From positions 225,327 through 289,326 of the forward strand of contig NMRB01000165.1 in the NCBI GenBank assembly GCA_002633025.1: 64,000 nt of DNA. The letters run 5' to 3'. Each line of letters opens with the position of its first letter. Position 1 is the stretch's first letter. Below the pieces are notes generated by a model. The model was given only the letters and a program-made list of their open reading frames with translations, made no database searches and was not told the DNA's origin. The position numbers and the translations under genes are program-made. Source of the DNA: Notospermus geniculatus (Eukaryota > Nemertea > Pilidiophora > Heteronemertea > Lineidae). This document shows positions 34,501 through 45,579 of the stretch, piece after piece.

Positions 34501-35039
34501 TAACAACTGCAGCATCATCATCAAGTATTCCCAATTCATCAGCATCATCTTCAAGACCTGGTTCCAGTCAAGGCACGACAGGGACTCCACCTAGTCAGTT
34601 ACCAGTTCAACAGCAAGGACTTCCCGTACAGATTGGTTCGACCATTTACCCACCACCCAATGCCCAGGTCTACCAAGGAGTACCACAGCAAGGCGTGACT
34701 CATTTGGGCAAGTCTGGCATGTCTGGAGGGAGCAGCTCCATGGGTGTACCATTTCCCGTGAACCTAAGGATGCCTGCAACTCAAGCACCTAGGCCAAAAC
34801 TCAGAGAAGACAACATATCCCCAACCGAACAGGAAAAATTTAGTGTTTTCAACATTAGACCAACAAAGCCGTCTGTAGTTTATCAGTCACCAGGTCACAT
34901 GATGGCTCCGATACAACCAGGAATGCCTGTGCAGTATGGACAACCAGGCATGATTCAGCAGCAGAGGGCGTATATGCCAGTTCAGGGTCAGTCTCAAGGA
35001 CAGGTGCCCTATCGACCTTCCCAACCACCATCTTCCTGA
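25546..35039 (+). CDS. Large nuclear C2H2 zinc-finger / AT-hook protein (two exons)
   Basis: Exon 1 (25546-25651) starts with an ATG directly after the acceptor CTCTTTACAG, so an upstream 5' UTR exon is implied. It ends in phase 1 at CCTG|GTAAGC. Exon 2 (25960-35039) begins after ACTTCAG and stays open for 9.1 kb to TGA. The joined product is about 3061 residues. Visible parts: a basic N-terminus with an AT-hook-like RGRGRPAGKK (about residues 69-78) and many SPR/KKS motifs; long Ser/Glu-rich disordered regions; 11-residue repeats (VPESKAKSAPV type); a charged segment (DLKLTIKLGGKK); and three C2H2 pairs starting near residues 2213, 2397 and 2700. Fingers 1, 2, 3 and 5 are CX2CX12HX3-4H; fingers 4 and 6 have 13 residues between Cys and His. 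The tail is Pro/Gln/Ser-rich. It is probably a chromatin or transcription regulator binding DNA. I do not recognise an orthologue. An internal ~393-residue duplication at a single N is probably an assembly error, giving a true length near 2670. Confidence 0.85.
25652..25959 (+). other. Intron 1 (between coding exons) of the zinc-finger gene
   Basis: A 308-bp interval with a GTAAGC donor and a TTCGTGTACTTCAG acceptor. Joining the flanks keeps phase 1 and yields KRKSLPGPADSIRSKGSPAL, continuous in basic, serine-rich character on both sides. Confidence 0.75.
28608..28952 (+). repeat. 33-bp coding tandem repeat, array 1
   Basis: About ten units of 11 residues, VPESKAKSAPV type with variants (VAESKTKSEPV, VPESKTESTPA, FPESKIELSPA). 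They lie in frame and are cut short by the N at 28953. The composition suggests a disordered spacer. Confidence 0.9.
28953..28953. other. Single-N assembly seam within the CDS
   Basis: The N replaces one base of a codon exactly where copy 1 of the internal duplication ends and copy 2 begins. It is best read as the join of two overlapping contigs that were not merged. Confidence 0.85.
29796..30110 (+). repeat. 33-bp coding tandem repeat, array 2
   Basis: About nine and a half units of the same 11-residue repeat, ending VVESKTR and running on into unique sequence. It is the complete counterpart of the truncated array 1. Unit order differs (more VPESKTESTPV units), consistent with allelic repeat-number variation. 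Confidence 0.9.
32490..32640 (+). other. C2H2 zinc-finger pair 1
   Basis: Two fingers encoded without interruption: CKFCPYSTNYRIAVDDHVYT followed by H, then CGYCNSVFGAKSGAVAHHKK followed by NH. Spacing is CX2CX12HX3H and CX2CX12HX4H. The linker is LDIVPFR. Confidence 0.92.
33042..33197 (+). other. C2H2 zinc-finger pair 2
   Basis: CKFCKFSTDHRNVIELHLQN followed by YH, then CPLCDLAFCKREETMVKHFK followed by KWH. Spacing is CX2CX12HX4H and CX2CX13HX4H. The exit WHPDKK is echoed by AHPGKE after pair 3, so the pairs look like internal duplicates. Confidence 0.92.
33951..34113 (+). other. C2H2 zinc-finger pair 3
   Basis: CKNCNNESLSLDSMIKHIEI followed by RH, then CPYCPYGCSKHRGNMVRHIR followed by RAH. 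Spacing is CX2CX12HX4H and CX2CX13HX4H. It is separated from pair 2 by about 250 disordered residues. Confidence 0.92.
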
Positions 35040-36311
35040 TACCGGTACAGGTTTTATGACTGCTGAAAGTGGATCTCCATAAATCCTCATCATTAGTGAT
35101 ATCTAACTGTCTAAGTTAATACTGGAATAAGTATCATTCCGACATGAGTTCCATAATTCTCTCTTCAAAATGTGCTTTGAAACCAGATACTGAATCAGAT
35201 GTGCAGATATAATGGTCAGTTGGAACTGGTTCTAGTTAATTAGAGTCCAGAAATTCAGTTTCAAATGAGGCTGGCACTGTTCTGGAAGACAGTAGGATTG
35301 AAATATTATTTCAGGACGAATTAAGAAAAGAAATGCCTTTGAATAAGTATGTATTGTGAAAGAACACTATAGGGAGGTTGAGATCAGCAGCTTATCACAT
35401 CGGAGCTTTATACGTATATGGACCGAAATGTACACAGAATTCTATCCGTATAGGCATAAGGATCGATCATAAGTTGCTGATCTCAACCTCCCTAAAAATG
35501 CAGGTGACTTTTATAACTCAATAATTTAGTTGCTGTATTGTATAGAAAATAATGAATCCATTTCTTCTGGTGAATGCGAGTTGAACTAAAATCATAATAC
35601 TGAAATCATTCATTTTATTCGGCACTTGATGTGGGCCGTTTTTAAAGTGGGCTAACTTTTAATCAACATACAAAATGTATCACTGTATGACCACTACTTA
35701 TTTATTGAAATTCACGTCTCTGACATTGTCTGTTTAAAGGGAGATCCCTTGCTGTGCCAACGGACTGCTGTCAGAGCAACAAGCTTTTAAATGAAGAGAT
35801 GGTTGTAGTAGGTGTCACCCATCTTGAGCCTCCCTTAGTACATGGGAAGGGTTCACTTGATGTAATTTATGAATTCGTGAACCTTTTTCTTGCTGTAAAT
35901 ACATGAACTTTCAATCTTCGTTCCATTTTCTTGTACATAAGTGTACCTGTAATGTTTTCTTTGGCAATTTCCAATGTAATGGTTTATGGAAATGATAGAA
36001 ACAAGCTAAGGCGTTGAGCTTCACAATGATTCCATCTTAAGACCGATTGATTCAATGCAAGTCTTCTACATGGATTCTTAACTATTTCAAGTTTGCTGCT
36101 CAAATACATGCACAATGTATTGATCAAGGACCCATGGGGTAAAAAGCTATTTGAAGGCTGTTCGGCCTGAACGTTTTATTAGCTTTTTAGTTGTTGGAAA
36201 TGGTAAATTCATGTTTGCCATTTTTCTGCTCACCATTGGTAAAAGACTATGCAAAATGGAATGAAAATCAATTTACAAAAGTGTGTGATGACATGTTTCC
36301 CTTAAGATCGT
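35040..36311 (+). other. Probable 3' UTR and downstream flank of the zinc-finger gene
   Basis: AT-rich sequence without a gene. I found no AATAAA in this interval, so the cleavage site is unknown. One hairpin element (35371-35493) lies within it. Confidence 0.45.
35371..35493. mobile_element. Hairpin element (123 bp)
   Basis: The ends AGGGAGGTTGAGATCAGCA and the inverse TGCTGATCTCAACCTCCCT match exactly. Pairing weakens toward the loop around TGTACACAGAATTC. It lies in the presumed 3' UTR of the zinc-finger gene. Confidence 0.85.
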
Positions 36312-36453
36312 CAGGGTCCATATTCATAGACATACCGGTACTTAAGTCAAAGTGTGATACTTATCTTTTGTGTTGAACAATGGATATGTCACACTTAGAC
36401 TTATGTCACACTTAAACTTATGTCACACTTAGACTTGGTTTTATGAAGCCCTG
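36312..36453. mobile_element. Small foldback element with 19-bp tandem units
   Basis: CAGGGTCCATATTCATAGAC on the left is loosely mirrored by TTTTATGAAGCCCTGG on the right. Inside, TATGTCACACTTAGACTT occurs three times (one copy with AAAC), mirrored by AAGTCAAAGTGTGATA on the left. Confidence 0.6.
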
Positions 36454-36455
36454 GA

Positions 36456-37017
36456 CAGGGTCGGATCCAGGGTGCGTGGGGGCCTATCCCCCCCCCCCCA
36501 TTTTTGGCAGAGCAGTGATTTTTTAGCAAGAAAAATTTAACCACGTAAAAAATTCGAGTATTTTACTCTCATCAGATGCCAAGGACAATGCATCTAAAGC
36601 TGTGTTCACACTGAAACCGACTTGAAAGCGTTTTCCGTAAAACGTTTTACGGAAAACGCTTTCGACCAAAAACTACTGTGCCACACTACAGTCACCAAAG
36701 CGTTTTCAAAACGGTTGTCGCACCCGAATGACGTCGAGTCGTTTTGAAACCACTTCTGGAACCGTTTTCGTTAAAACGCTTTCAAACCGTTTTAAGAGGG
36801 CTCTAGTGTGGCACCCTAAACCGTTTTAACATCTTAAAACGTTTTCAAACCGTTTTAAAAGCCCAGTGTGAACCCAGCTTAAAAGCACTTAAATTGTCAA
36901 ATTTTCCAGACCCCCGTTTGGGCTTCTCACTTCCAGTGCTCACCACCTCCGTCTGAGGTCTGTGTTTTATAGACACCCAACTATGCCCCCCTTTCTGTCA
37001 ACCCTGGATCCAACCTG
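36456..37017. mobile_element. hAT-like MITE with another MITE nested inside
   Basis: The ends CAGGGTCGGATCCAGGG and the inverse (CCCTGGATCCAACCTG) are hAT-like in sequence. The flanking 8-mers (GCCCTGGA and CTGGATAG) do not match, so the target duplication is not confirmed. A C-run follows the left end near 36489. The element is interrupted by the MITE at 36598-36879. Class assignment is inference. Confidence 0.6.
36598..36879. mobile_element. Nested MITE with TAA target duplication (282 bp)
   Basis: Ends AGCTGTGTTCACACTG and the inverse (CAGTGTGAACCCAGCT), flanked by TAA at 36595-36597 and 36880-36882. The interior is full of AAAACGTTTT and ACCGTTTT words in both orientations. Features fit a PIF/Harbinger-type non-autonomous element (inference). 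Confidence 0.8.
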
Positions 37018-37684
37018 CTGGATAGCATATCAGAATTCCTGTTGGTTGCATTTTGCTCTGTGTGATTGGGTTTGTTACATACATGTATATGTGCAAGGCA
37101 ACTTTTCTGGAATAATACAAAAATCATGAAGAAATCAAAACTTGAAAATTATGATGTAATGTACATGGTTTTACATACTGGGTAATGCATGTATCATTCC
37201 GGTGTAATAGAGTCTAATGTTCCCCAGGAAAGGATGTCCCCTAACCATAATTTTCGAATTAAGCGGCACCATTTAATTGGACTCCAGAGAGACTACTAGT
37301 GAGACCCTTAATAATCCTGTGACAAAAATACAGGGGGACATCAGGGAGATGGAGGCATTGGATTCTATCACACTGGCCCTTCCCGCGGGATCGAGTCCAC
37401 AAAGCCCTCATTAATTACTTGTGTGGAGTGGAGTGAGCCAGCGGAACAGAGAGGCTGCGTAGGCGTAGACTACCCTCGGGAGTGCTTCATTATCGTTTCC
37501 CTCTTTTGTTGCCTGATGCAAAGTGGCTGTGTGTAATTTGACGGGGACTTCGTGTGACTGCTCCCAAAAGAGTGAGGTTGGGATGAGGTAAGGTAATGCA
37601 GTTGTTGGCGTGCATTCGAGCAGCTGAATTGGTTTCCTTTGTGCTTTTTATTGCTCAAGTCGAGTTATTACCAGTTAATACTTA

Positions 37685-37978
37685 AGCTGCTTTTCCATGA
37701 GGCGGGCGCGGGCGGAAAATCTCGATCTTATGTATTTCCCTAGCTGCTTCCATGACGCGGGTGCGGCTGCGGACGCGTTTTTTCGAATCCATCGATCGTG
37801 TAGCGATTTTTTCCGCCCCGCTTGCTGCCCGTGCGGTATTGCGTCATCATTCATTTTAATTCCCCTGAATTCCCACCGACCGACCGAAGACCAACTCCCG
37901 CGTCTGTGCCCGTTTCGTGCGAACACAACGCCCGCACACCCGCGCCCATCACCGCACCCACCTCGTGGAAACGCAGCT
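37685..37978. mobile_element. MITE, chain element 1 (TTA flanks)
   Basis: Ends AGCTGCTTTTCCATGAGG and the inverse (CCTCGTGGAAACGCAGCT), flanked by TTA at 37682-37684 and 37979-37981. CpG-rich interior. The right-hand TTA is shared with the next element. Confidence 0.8.
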
Positions 37979-37981
37979 TTA

Positions 37982-38227
37982 AGGTCTGTTCACACCAAAA
38001 CCGTGCCGCGGGCCGCGACGGCGAAAAACGACGCGCGTTCACCGCCGGGAAAATAAGTTCAATGGATTTTCAATAAAAGGATCACACCAAAGACGCACGG
38101 CAAAAAATGACGTGCGCTTGCTTGCCGCGCGTCTTTGGTGTGGCCCTTTTATTGAAAATCCATTGAACTTGTTTTCCCGGCGGTGAACGCGCGTCGTTTT
38201 TTCGCCGGTTTTGGTGTGCACAGGCCT
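37982..38227. mobile_element. MITE, chain element 2 (TTA flanks)
   Basis: Begins AGGTCTGTTCACACC and ends in the inverse (TTTTGGTGTGCACAGGCCT). TTA lies on both sides (37979-37981 and 38228-38230). Nearly the whole element pairs with itself, through CGGCGAAAAACGACGCGCG and ATCCATTGAACTT. Confidence 0.85.
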
Positions 38228-38418
38228 TTAATACGTACGTGTGTGTTAATTGTACAGTGCCACTTGTTTTATGCATATCATGGGTCTTGTCTTGATGTGA
38301 AACCATCGTTTTGTATTCTGGTATATCAGTAGTTTTAATAAAGCCTATAATCATGTATAATAATCTGTCATAATCAACTTTGTGTGGATATGATGAATAG
38401 CTCATGATGTCGATGTGA

Positions 38419-38593
38419 AGGCCTCAGTCCACCTGTGCGTTTCACGCAGCGTGTTCTACGATTTTCACAGCGAAATGGATGACTACCACAAATTCTAACC
38501 AACTTGACTAATCAACTAAGAAAATGTCCGTTTCCCTGTGAAAATCAAAGAACACGCTGTGTAAACCGACGCACAGGTGGAGGGCCGAGGCCT
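38419..38593. mobile_element. MITE, chain element 3
   Basis: Ends AGGCCTCAGTCCACCTGTGC and the inverse. The arms continue through AGCGTGTTCT and TTTCACAG. It abuts element 4 on the right. Confidence 0.82.
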
Positions 38594-38595
38594 AA

Positions 38596-39583
38596 AGGCC
38601 CGAACCCACTGACGCGTTTTCGCGCAGCGGGAAAACGCACCGGCAGAAAATGCTTTGTTAAAAGGCAGCGGACCGAGAAAATAACAAAGGATTTGTCGGG
38701 CAGTAATGAAACCGCGGCGGCAAAACGCGACAGTGGGTTCAAGCCTAAAAGGCCTGTTTCCACTATAGCGGATTCCGCCGCGTCTTGCGGCGAGCGGAGC
38801 GGTTTTCACAGGCATTGGGATAATCAGTAGGCCACTGTATTGTTACACCATCGAAGGATTATCCAAAGCCCTGTGAAAACCGCACCGCTCGCCGGAAACC
38901 GCCGCGGAATTCGCTATAGTGGAAACGGGCCTTAAAAGGCCCGAACCCACTGACGCGTTTTCACGCAGCGGGAAAACGCACCGGCAGAAAATGCTTTGTT
39001 AAAAGGCAGCGGACCGAGAAAATAACAAAGGATTTGTCGGGCAGTAATGAAACCGCGGCGGCAAAACGCGACAGTGGGTTCAAGCCTAAAAGGCCTGTTT
39101 CCACAAAAGCGGATTCCGCCGCGTCTTGCGGCGAGCGGAGCGGTTTTCACAGGCATTGGGATAATCAGTAGGCCACTGTATTGTTACACCATCGAAGGAT
39201 TATCCAAAGCCCTGTGAAAACCGCACCGCTCGCCGGAAACCGCCGCGGAATTCGCTATAGTGGAAACGGGCCTTAAAAGGCCCGAACCCACTGACGCGTT
39301 TTCACGCAGCGGGAAAACGCAGCGGCAGAAAATGCTTTGTTAAAAGGCAGCGAACCGAGAATATAACAAAGAATTTGTTGGGCAGTGATGAAACCGCGGC
39401 GGGAAAACGCGACAGTGGGTTCAGGCCTTTAAGGCCCGCACCCACTGACGCGTTTTCGCGCAGCGGGAAAACGCACCGGCAGAAAATGCGTTGTCAAAAG
39501 GCAGCGGACCGAGAATATGACAAAGAATTTGTCCGGGCAGTGGTGAAACTGCGGCGGGAAAACGCGACAGTGGGTTCAGGCCT
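38596..39583. repeat. Tandemly amplified pair of MITEs (A-B-A-B-A-A)
   Basis: Element A (38596-38746) has ends AGGCCCGAACCCACTGACGC and the inverse. Element B (38750-38932) has ends AGGCCTGTTTCCACTATAGC and the inverse. The A+B unit repeats with a 341-bp period: A at 38596 and 38937, B at 38750 and 39091. Further A copies are at 39278 and 39432. Copies are over 90% alike by eye. Short open frames through this block are by-products. Confidence 0.85.
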
Positions 39584-39586
39584 TTA

Positions 39587-39775
39587 GGCCTGTATCCACT
39601 AGACCGGGTTACCGCTGCGGTTTGCCGCGCCGGGATTTTTTCACAGGGTTTTGGATAATCCTTCGATGGTTTAACAATACATGGCGTGTTAATTATCCCA
39701 ATGCCTGTGAAAACCGCCCCCGCACCCTGAAATCGGAAAACGCAATGCGGGAAACCGGTCTAGTGGATACAGGCC
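39587..39775. mobile_element. MITE, chain element related to B (TTA flanks)
   Basis: Ends GGCCTGTATCCACTAGACC and the inverse (GGTCTAGTGGATACAGGCC), with TTA at 39584-39586 and 39776-39778. The interior shares GGATAATCCTTCGATGG and CAATGCCTGTGAAAACCGC, in part inverted, with element B. Confidence 0.85.
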
Positions 39776-39778
39776 TTA

Positions 39779-39920
39779 AGCAAGGTTCACTGGCACACGG
39801 AATTGGTCCGGTTCATGTCCGTAAAAAATCTATCAAATGGACTTCAGCGTTGTCGTATCCGGAAAACTCGGGGCAAACGAACTGGAAACGGATCGGATCC
39901 GTGTGCCAATGAACCTTGCT
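39779..39920. mobile_element. MITE, last chain element (142 bp, TTA flanks)
   Basis: Ends AGCAAGGTTCACTGGCACAC and the inverse (GTGTGCCAATGAACCTTGCT), with TTA at 39776-39778 and 39921-39923. The left TTA is shared with the previous element. Confidence 0.85.
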
Positions 39921-39923
39921 TTA

Positions 39924-42900
39924 AAGCTAGGCGCACATGTGCGGCAAATCTCGACTGTAAAAATAGTGCCCAGTCATGTGCAGGCGATCGTTGGTAACGC
40001 GGGGGTAGATGGCGTAATTAGGTAGCCGCAAGCTGTTGTCAGATTTCGCATTTCCGCATTCCATTGGGTCGCGCGAACGCTGCGCCGGACTAGGCCTATA
40101 CCGCTCGCCAGTTACTTCTTTGTTATGTAGATTTGCACTATTCGCGCTCTTTGAGTAAACTCTGTTCGGCCATTTGTGACCAAAGCAACAGCGACAGAGC
40201 TGAACAATACCCGCAATGGACACAAAAGATTTAGACACAAACAGTATATCAGGGTGATCGGATTTAATCTGAATGTGAATGACTGGTCGTGTGACCAGCG
40301 CACAAAGGAAAGTTCCGTGGATTGCCACTAGGGAATGAGCTCAGCTATAGGTAGCCCCCCGCCTTTAGTTAGTAGCAACTAAACGTTGAATGTTTTAACC
40401 TGGTTCTGGCTACCTTCTACATGCATGTGTATGCCACATTTTGACCATGATCATGTCACCCTGGAACGGCTTGCCTGGAACATTTCAATTTAACATTGTC
40501 GTCTGTTCTTCTAGTAGGCCTTCGCTTACAGGTGAGCACATGGTCCATGGACCATTTCATTAATGATAACTGAGCTCTCACATGACGTTGGAAAAGGGTG
40601 CACATGCCCTGTAACGGTGAGGAACATTTTGTTCTTGGCGGCTGTATTGATGAATAGGGAATTCTTTATGACACAAGAAAGTTGCTTCACTCTTTCATCA
40701 TGTTCTGTCATACTGCATTCTTAACTGTAGGCGTACAGTACAAGAAAGTCACTCGGTTCTTTGTAATTGTATTTTCCCATGGACTGCCATTTCGGAAAAG
40801 TTGCCTAGAGCGCGAGAAAACAGAATACGACTTTTTACCTTCATCTGGATACCTGACAATCGCTCGGATCAGCAGCTGCTGGCGTGTTGTCGAGTAATCC
40901 AGTCTCTAAACCTATTTTGTTTGACAACTTGGTGTTTATCATTAAAAAATGGGTTGAACTTTAGTTTTTATGGAAAAACTTTGTGTCGTCAAAAACTTAG
41001 TTTTTAGGATAAGAACTTAACTTTTTGTCATAAAAATGCTTTAAGAATAATGTCCAAATGGCTTGCCATAAACTAAACACAATCTCGCCAGGCCAATACG
41101 ATACTGACCTGAATTAGTTGCCCACCGGGAAAACACGTTCGACGAGCATGTGACATTTCGCCTTTGGTCACTGACGAAATCTTCTCTTGTTCCCATTTGC
41201 TGGGAAATCACGTGCCTGGCGAAATTATGAGAAAGAGAAATTCCGGCGGCTAAACAGAGATGGTGTCCCGCTACGAAGATGACTAAAGTTCTAAAGGAAG
41301 GAATTATCTTTATTGTGTTTTCCGACACTGACTTCAGGCGTTGTCGGAAAAAATCATAATCCATCGAAAAATCACACTACATCGTGGACGAAAAAGAATT
41401 TGCGATTTTCTGAGTTACAACCATGGTACACCCTCCGGCGTTTCGGGAAGCAATCCGCTGGTCTTTTACAGGTAAGTCGGGCGAAGCCGTCCCATCTGAT
41501 CCGGGTATAGAGATTCTTCACCGACGTCACAACTCAATGCTAATGAGGTAATTAATTACGTAATTAGCCATGCGCTTGGGCGTCAGTAATACACTACAAC
41601 TCGATGTAATTCAGCACTAATTGTCTGTTCTTACAACAGACAGGTGTCATCAAAAATTCAATCATCAGACTGCTGCTGAACATGTGATTTTGTTTGACAA
41701 CTCATGGTTTGGAAAATATTCCAGTTAAAATCTGATTTCTTTCAGTAAACCCCAATTCACACTGACGGCCAATATGGCCGCACCAGTTCCTGTGAATTCT
41801 ATGCTAATTAGGGTGTGACGTCACGTGACGAACCTCTATAGCTGGCAGCTGGGGCGACCCCGAGGTAAGGTTTCATCCTCTCAGTCGAAATAACCATCCG
41901 TTAAAAGATTCCATCCGAAATTTGATCATTAGCAAAGAACAGAAACGCTTTGAAAAGCAATGAAAACACCTTTTTTACCAGACCTTGAAAACACATAGGG
42001 ACGAGGTTTGTTACGTTACGTTACGTTACGCAAAATACCAATAGCCGAAATTGCTTTCCTGCAAAATATATGGGGACTTAAAACAGGTTATTAAGGACAT
42101 TGGATTAGGTCTAGATACGTTAAAGCTTGAAGTCTAAAAATACATGAAATACATGAATTTGGAATAAGATGTTTCATTACTTTTGCATTCGCCTTCCATA
42201 TATTATACATGGCGTCTGTGGATAAGGATTTTGTTTCATCAGTGATATCAGAAATTTGATACAATGCCAATAAGCATTCTGAAATTATTCAGTCGCTGAG
42301 CATATATCACACCTCGGCAACGACGTCCGAATAATATGTGCTCTGATGGTAGACTAACAACATATACATTCTATCTTAGAATGTGAATTACGAGCAAGAG
42401 TGGATGTCATTATTATCGTTCTTGTAAATCTTTCCTCTCCCAGACACAGAGCTCGACGAAACCATCATCATTACGTCCCGAATTGATAAATCTCCATGTT
42501 GCTGTGTATCCCATCCGTGATTACAGTCCAGATTCTCTTGTCTTTTTACCATAATTATAAGACCGTCAACTGTGAATGCAAAAGAGGGTACCAGAGTGAC
42601 TAACACTAACCTGGCAATCTTTGTTTAGTTAGTTAACTGCCTCCCAGGACTGCCTCAGTTGTATCAGGACGTATTCCTTCTTTTTCATGTCGTCCAGCTG
42701 TATTTGTGGCTTTTGCAGCCTGAGAAAATATACATAATATTACGTCCCTTGAAACAGTCAGTGATTGTTTGGAAATGAACTGTCCCAAAGTATATTTCGC
42801 AGATTACCCGGATGTGTCGGAACGATCCAGGCATATGGCGGTGGACGTTTACGAACGTGATATGATTTGGTCCGGTGTAATGACCTATGTCGATTTGCTC

Positions 42901-45453
42901 GACGTCGCAGACAGTTTTGTCCGTGGGTATTAGCCATATCAGACATCTAATCGCTGTCTCGGAAGAACAGCTGATCAGGAGTAGCCTACATGTGATAAAG
43001 TACACACGAATGTTGGGCTTTGGTTCATTTTACGGAGCGTGAGATTCTTTGGACAGGCCCGGATAACATGATCCAGAAAGGCTTCCGAGCATAATGGCCT
43101 TTGCCGCTTCGCGCTCGTCACTCTCACGAAAATAAGCAGCGAACTGAAGACCAGAGAGTTGGCAAAGTCATAGTCTCCCGGGGCAGCCGTAGTGCCGCAC
43201 CTCTTTCAAATCGCTGCGCCACTAACGTCTGCCACAAATAGCCAGAAATGTCATGTTTCGCCGCCAGGTGCCACTACCCAAGTGGGAATATTTTCACTTC
43301 GCGAATGGCCAATCACCGATCAGCTTACATCGGGTGTTCGGCACCTGTGTAACTGGGGAAAACAACAGCGTACAAATGCGATTGTGAAAAACCGAATGCA
43401 TTGCTTGGTCACGTGGGCTGCTACAACGAATCAGGAAACGTCTTAAGGATTTGCCTGGATATGGTCCGATTCGATCTCTGATTCGTCAGTATCTTACAGC
43501 GCCATCTGGCAACCAAACCTGACTTTTGATGCCAAATGGTGCAGTCGTTGAAATGGCGGGAAACGGTATGAGACGACTGCATATGGAGTCTANATTATTC
43601 TTGCCGGATGTTTGGCATTGTTTTACTCGTAAACACTGTTAATCATTGTGCAACAAGGGTGAAGTGTTCCTCGCCTTTCAAAAAATGTTACCATGTTTTG
43701 TTTTAGCTTAATGTATTATATTCAATCATCGGTCTCTGACGGATTGTTGTCCAAATCTTTTTGCACTGACTTCACAACGATCGGGTTTCTTTGCTGCTCT
43801 TCAAAGCCGAACCTTTTCGAATGGCCACAATTAAGCTAGTTGGCTACGGCAGGTATAGGCTACACAATGGCTAGCTAACATTATCTACGAGGGGAAGGTT
43901 CCTTTTGTTAACCCGCCTTGCCACTCATTTAAGATGGCGACTTTGACGGCCATCTTGAATTTTGTTTCTGTCATTTATCTTGAAGGCTTTGATCGATCGG
44001 CCTGAATTTTTTTGCCGATGGATGTTGATCTCTGGAAGCAGATTATGGGTGTATTTGCACGTGGTATTTGTCAAGGCAGACGCATCAGACTCGTAGACGG
44101 TTGTGGACTATGACTTAAATATCGCTTTATACCACATCGTAACACGTCGTGACTTGCACAGACTATTGACAGATACTTGTTTACGTGTTCCAAATCACGC
44201 ATCGTCTGCCTTCAGCATTAAGTATTTTCCCCTGCGCCGATCATGAAGTGCAAGTTATTTTATCGAGTGTTTCCTTCATTTATCAGAATAATCTGATAAT
44301 TGTCGGCGCGTCGAAAGGTTCCACAAGAAATGTTGCGGATCCGTCGAGGGACAACAGGCTCGAGAGATATGGCGACGTCATAAAAAATTCAATCAATGTG
44401 ATGGAAAAATCTTCCTCGATTTAATGACAATATCAGAATGACATTTTGTCATGTCAGATTATACACAATGTGCGATTGCAGAGGATACTTCTAATAAAGC
44501 ATCAAATCATAAACCTTCAGCCAATTGCGGGTTCGAATGGACAATATTGGTATTGTATCGCCTTCATCCGCAACCTTCTCTATTCCTAACGATATAATCC
44601 CTCTCTCAGTTAATTTCTTTTAAAGGGATGCTTGCCTGGAGCAGACTGGCGTGGTTGGGTGGCATTCTGCTGAACCCATTCGAATGGTTGAATGGCTCTC
44701 TGGTTTCCTTGGAGAGCTTTCGTTTCCTTCTAAAGTTGCCATATATTTTTTAAGGAGGTAATGTTATAGGTTCAACGATCAAGTAATATTTTATTTCTTG
44801 CAAGTCGTTTATCATCCAACCGAAATTACCATTTCGAGTCGGTGAAAACGCATCAACCGCATTCTGTGCGGCGGAGAAACTTTCCCTGGATAATACAACT
44901 GCATATAGATTAAATGGCAAAAAAGATAATGCTTTCATCAGCTCAAAAGAAAATTGATATTGACCAAAACGGCTGGTTTTTCATCTTCTGGATAAATGTG
45001 AATCTATTACGAAATCCAATTGCAGAAGAAACACACCTTCGCAGCGTCTTTGTTGTTAGACGGCCTTATGATGGTCGAAGTAGTCGTCTGTTTTCGCGTT
45101 GTATTGATCACTTTTGTCAACGAATTGATGCTTCACGCAAGCGACAGAGGACTCTCGGCTATCTAGGAGATTTCATCCATTGTCGTTTTCAAGGGTCAGC
45201 GTATCCAGATTTGAGCAGGTGGAATATTCATCCTGGAACCCCCACGTGTGTTGACTAGGGTTTGACATTGCAACGCCCTTATGACGTACATGTAGCCAAG
45301 ATGGGAGCATTAAGCATCAAGCCTCAAATAATCCAAATTAAACTGTATACCCTACATTTCGATTATCAGATATTCATCATTTTTACTTTTACTGGTATAA
45401 TTTCGGTTACTGGTAAGAAAAAATGGAAAAAAGTGACAAAACTTACAAGCAAT
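39924..45453. other. Intergenic stretch, no gene seen
   Basis: No coding region could be supported over 5.5 kb. Small items: GGTGAGCACATGGTCC at 40531 repeats a word at 19602; a (GTTAC)n run lies near 42009-42030; TGACGTCA followed by CGTGACG is at 41817; a single N is at 43593 without visible duplication. The frame at 44914-45258 (114 codons) has no recognisable motif. Confidence 0.45.
43593..43593. other. Single-N assembly position
   Basis: An isolated ambiguous base in intergenic sequence. No duplicated flanks were noticed. It may be a contig join or an unresolved base. Confidence 0.4.
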
Positions 45454-45579
45454 AGAGTTTTCGCAAAGCCCCGGAAAAAACGCCAACGTGAAAGTCTGTT
45501 CTTTTGTGCGGTGCTCTCTTCGTGGTATCGCATGGGATTGGCATTCGCGTTGGCGTTTCGGAGGTTTTGCGAAAACTCT
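45454..45579. mobile_element. Hairpin element, family 6 copy A
   Basis: Ends AGAGTTTTCGCAAAGCCCCG and the inverse, extended by CGCCAACG and the inverse CGTTGGCG. A sibling lies 127 bp downstream. Confidence 0.85.

Noticed and set aside
38337-38342. AATAAA as the polyadenylation signal of the zinc-finger gene
   Set aside because: It is 3.3 kb past the stop codon and beyond several inserted elements; nothing ties it to that transcript.
38504-39587. Arg-rich open frames on both strands
   Set aside because: They run through the amplified MITE block, and the same peptides recur in step with the DNA repeat.
44520-44560. GGGTTCGAATGG as a tRNA T-arm
   Set aside because: The closing stem bases and the upstream A-box are absent; no cloverleaf can be drawn.
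44914-45258. 114-codon plus-strand frame in otherwise empty sequence
   Set aside because: Composition looks random and no domain or homologous family could be recognised. Left unannotated, though transcript data could change this.
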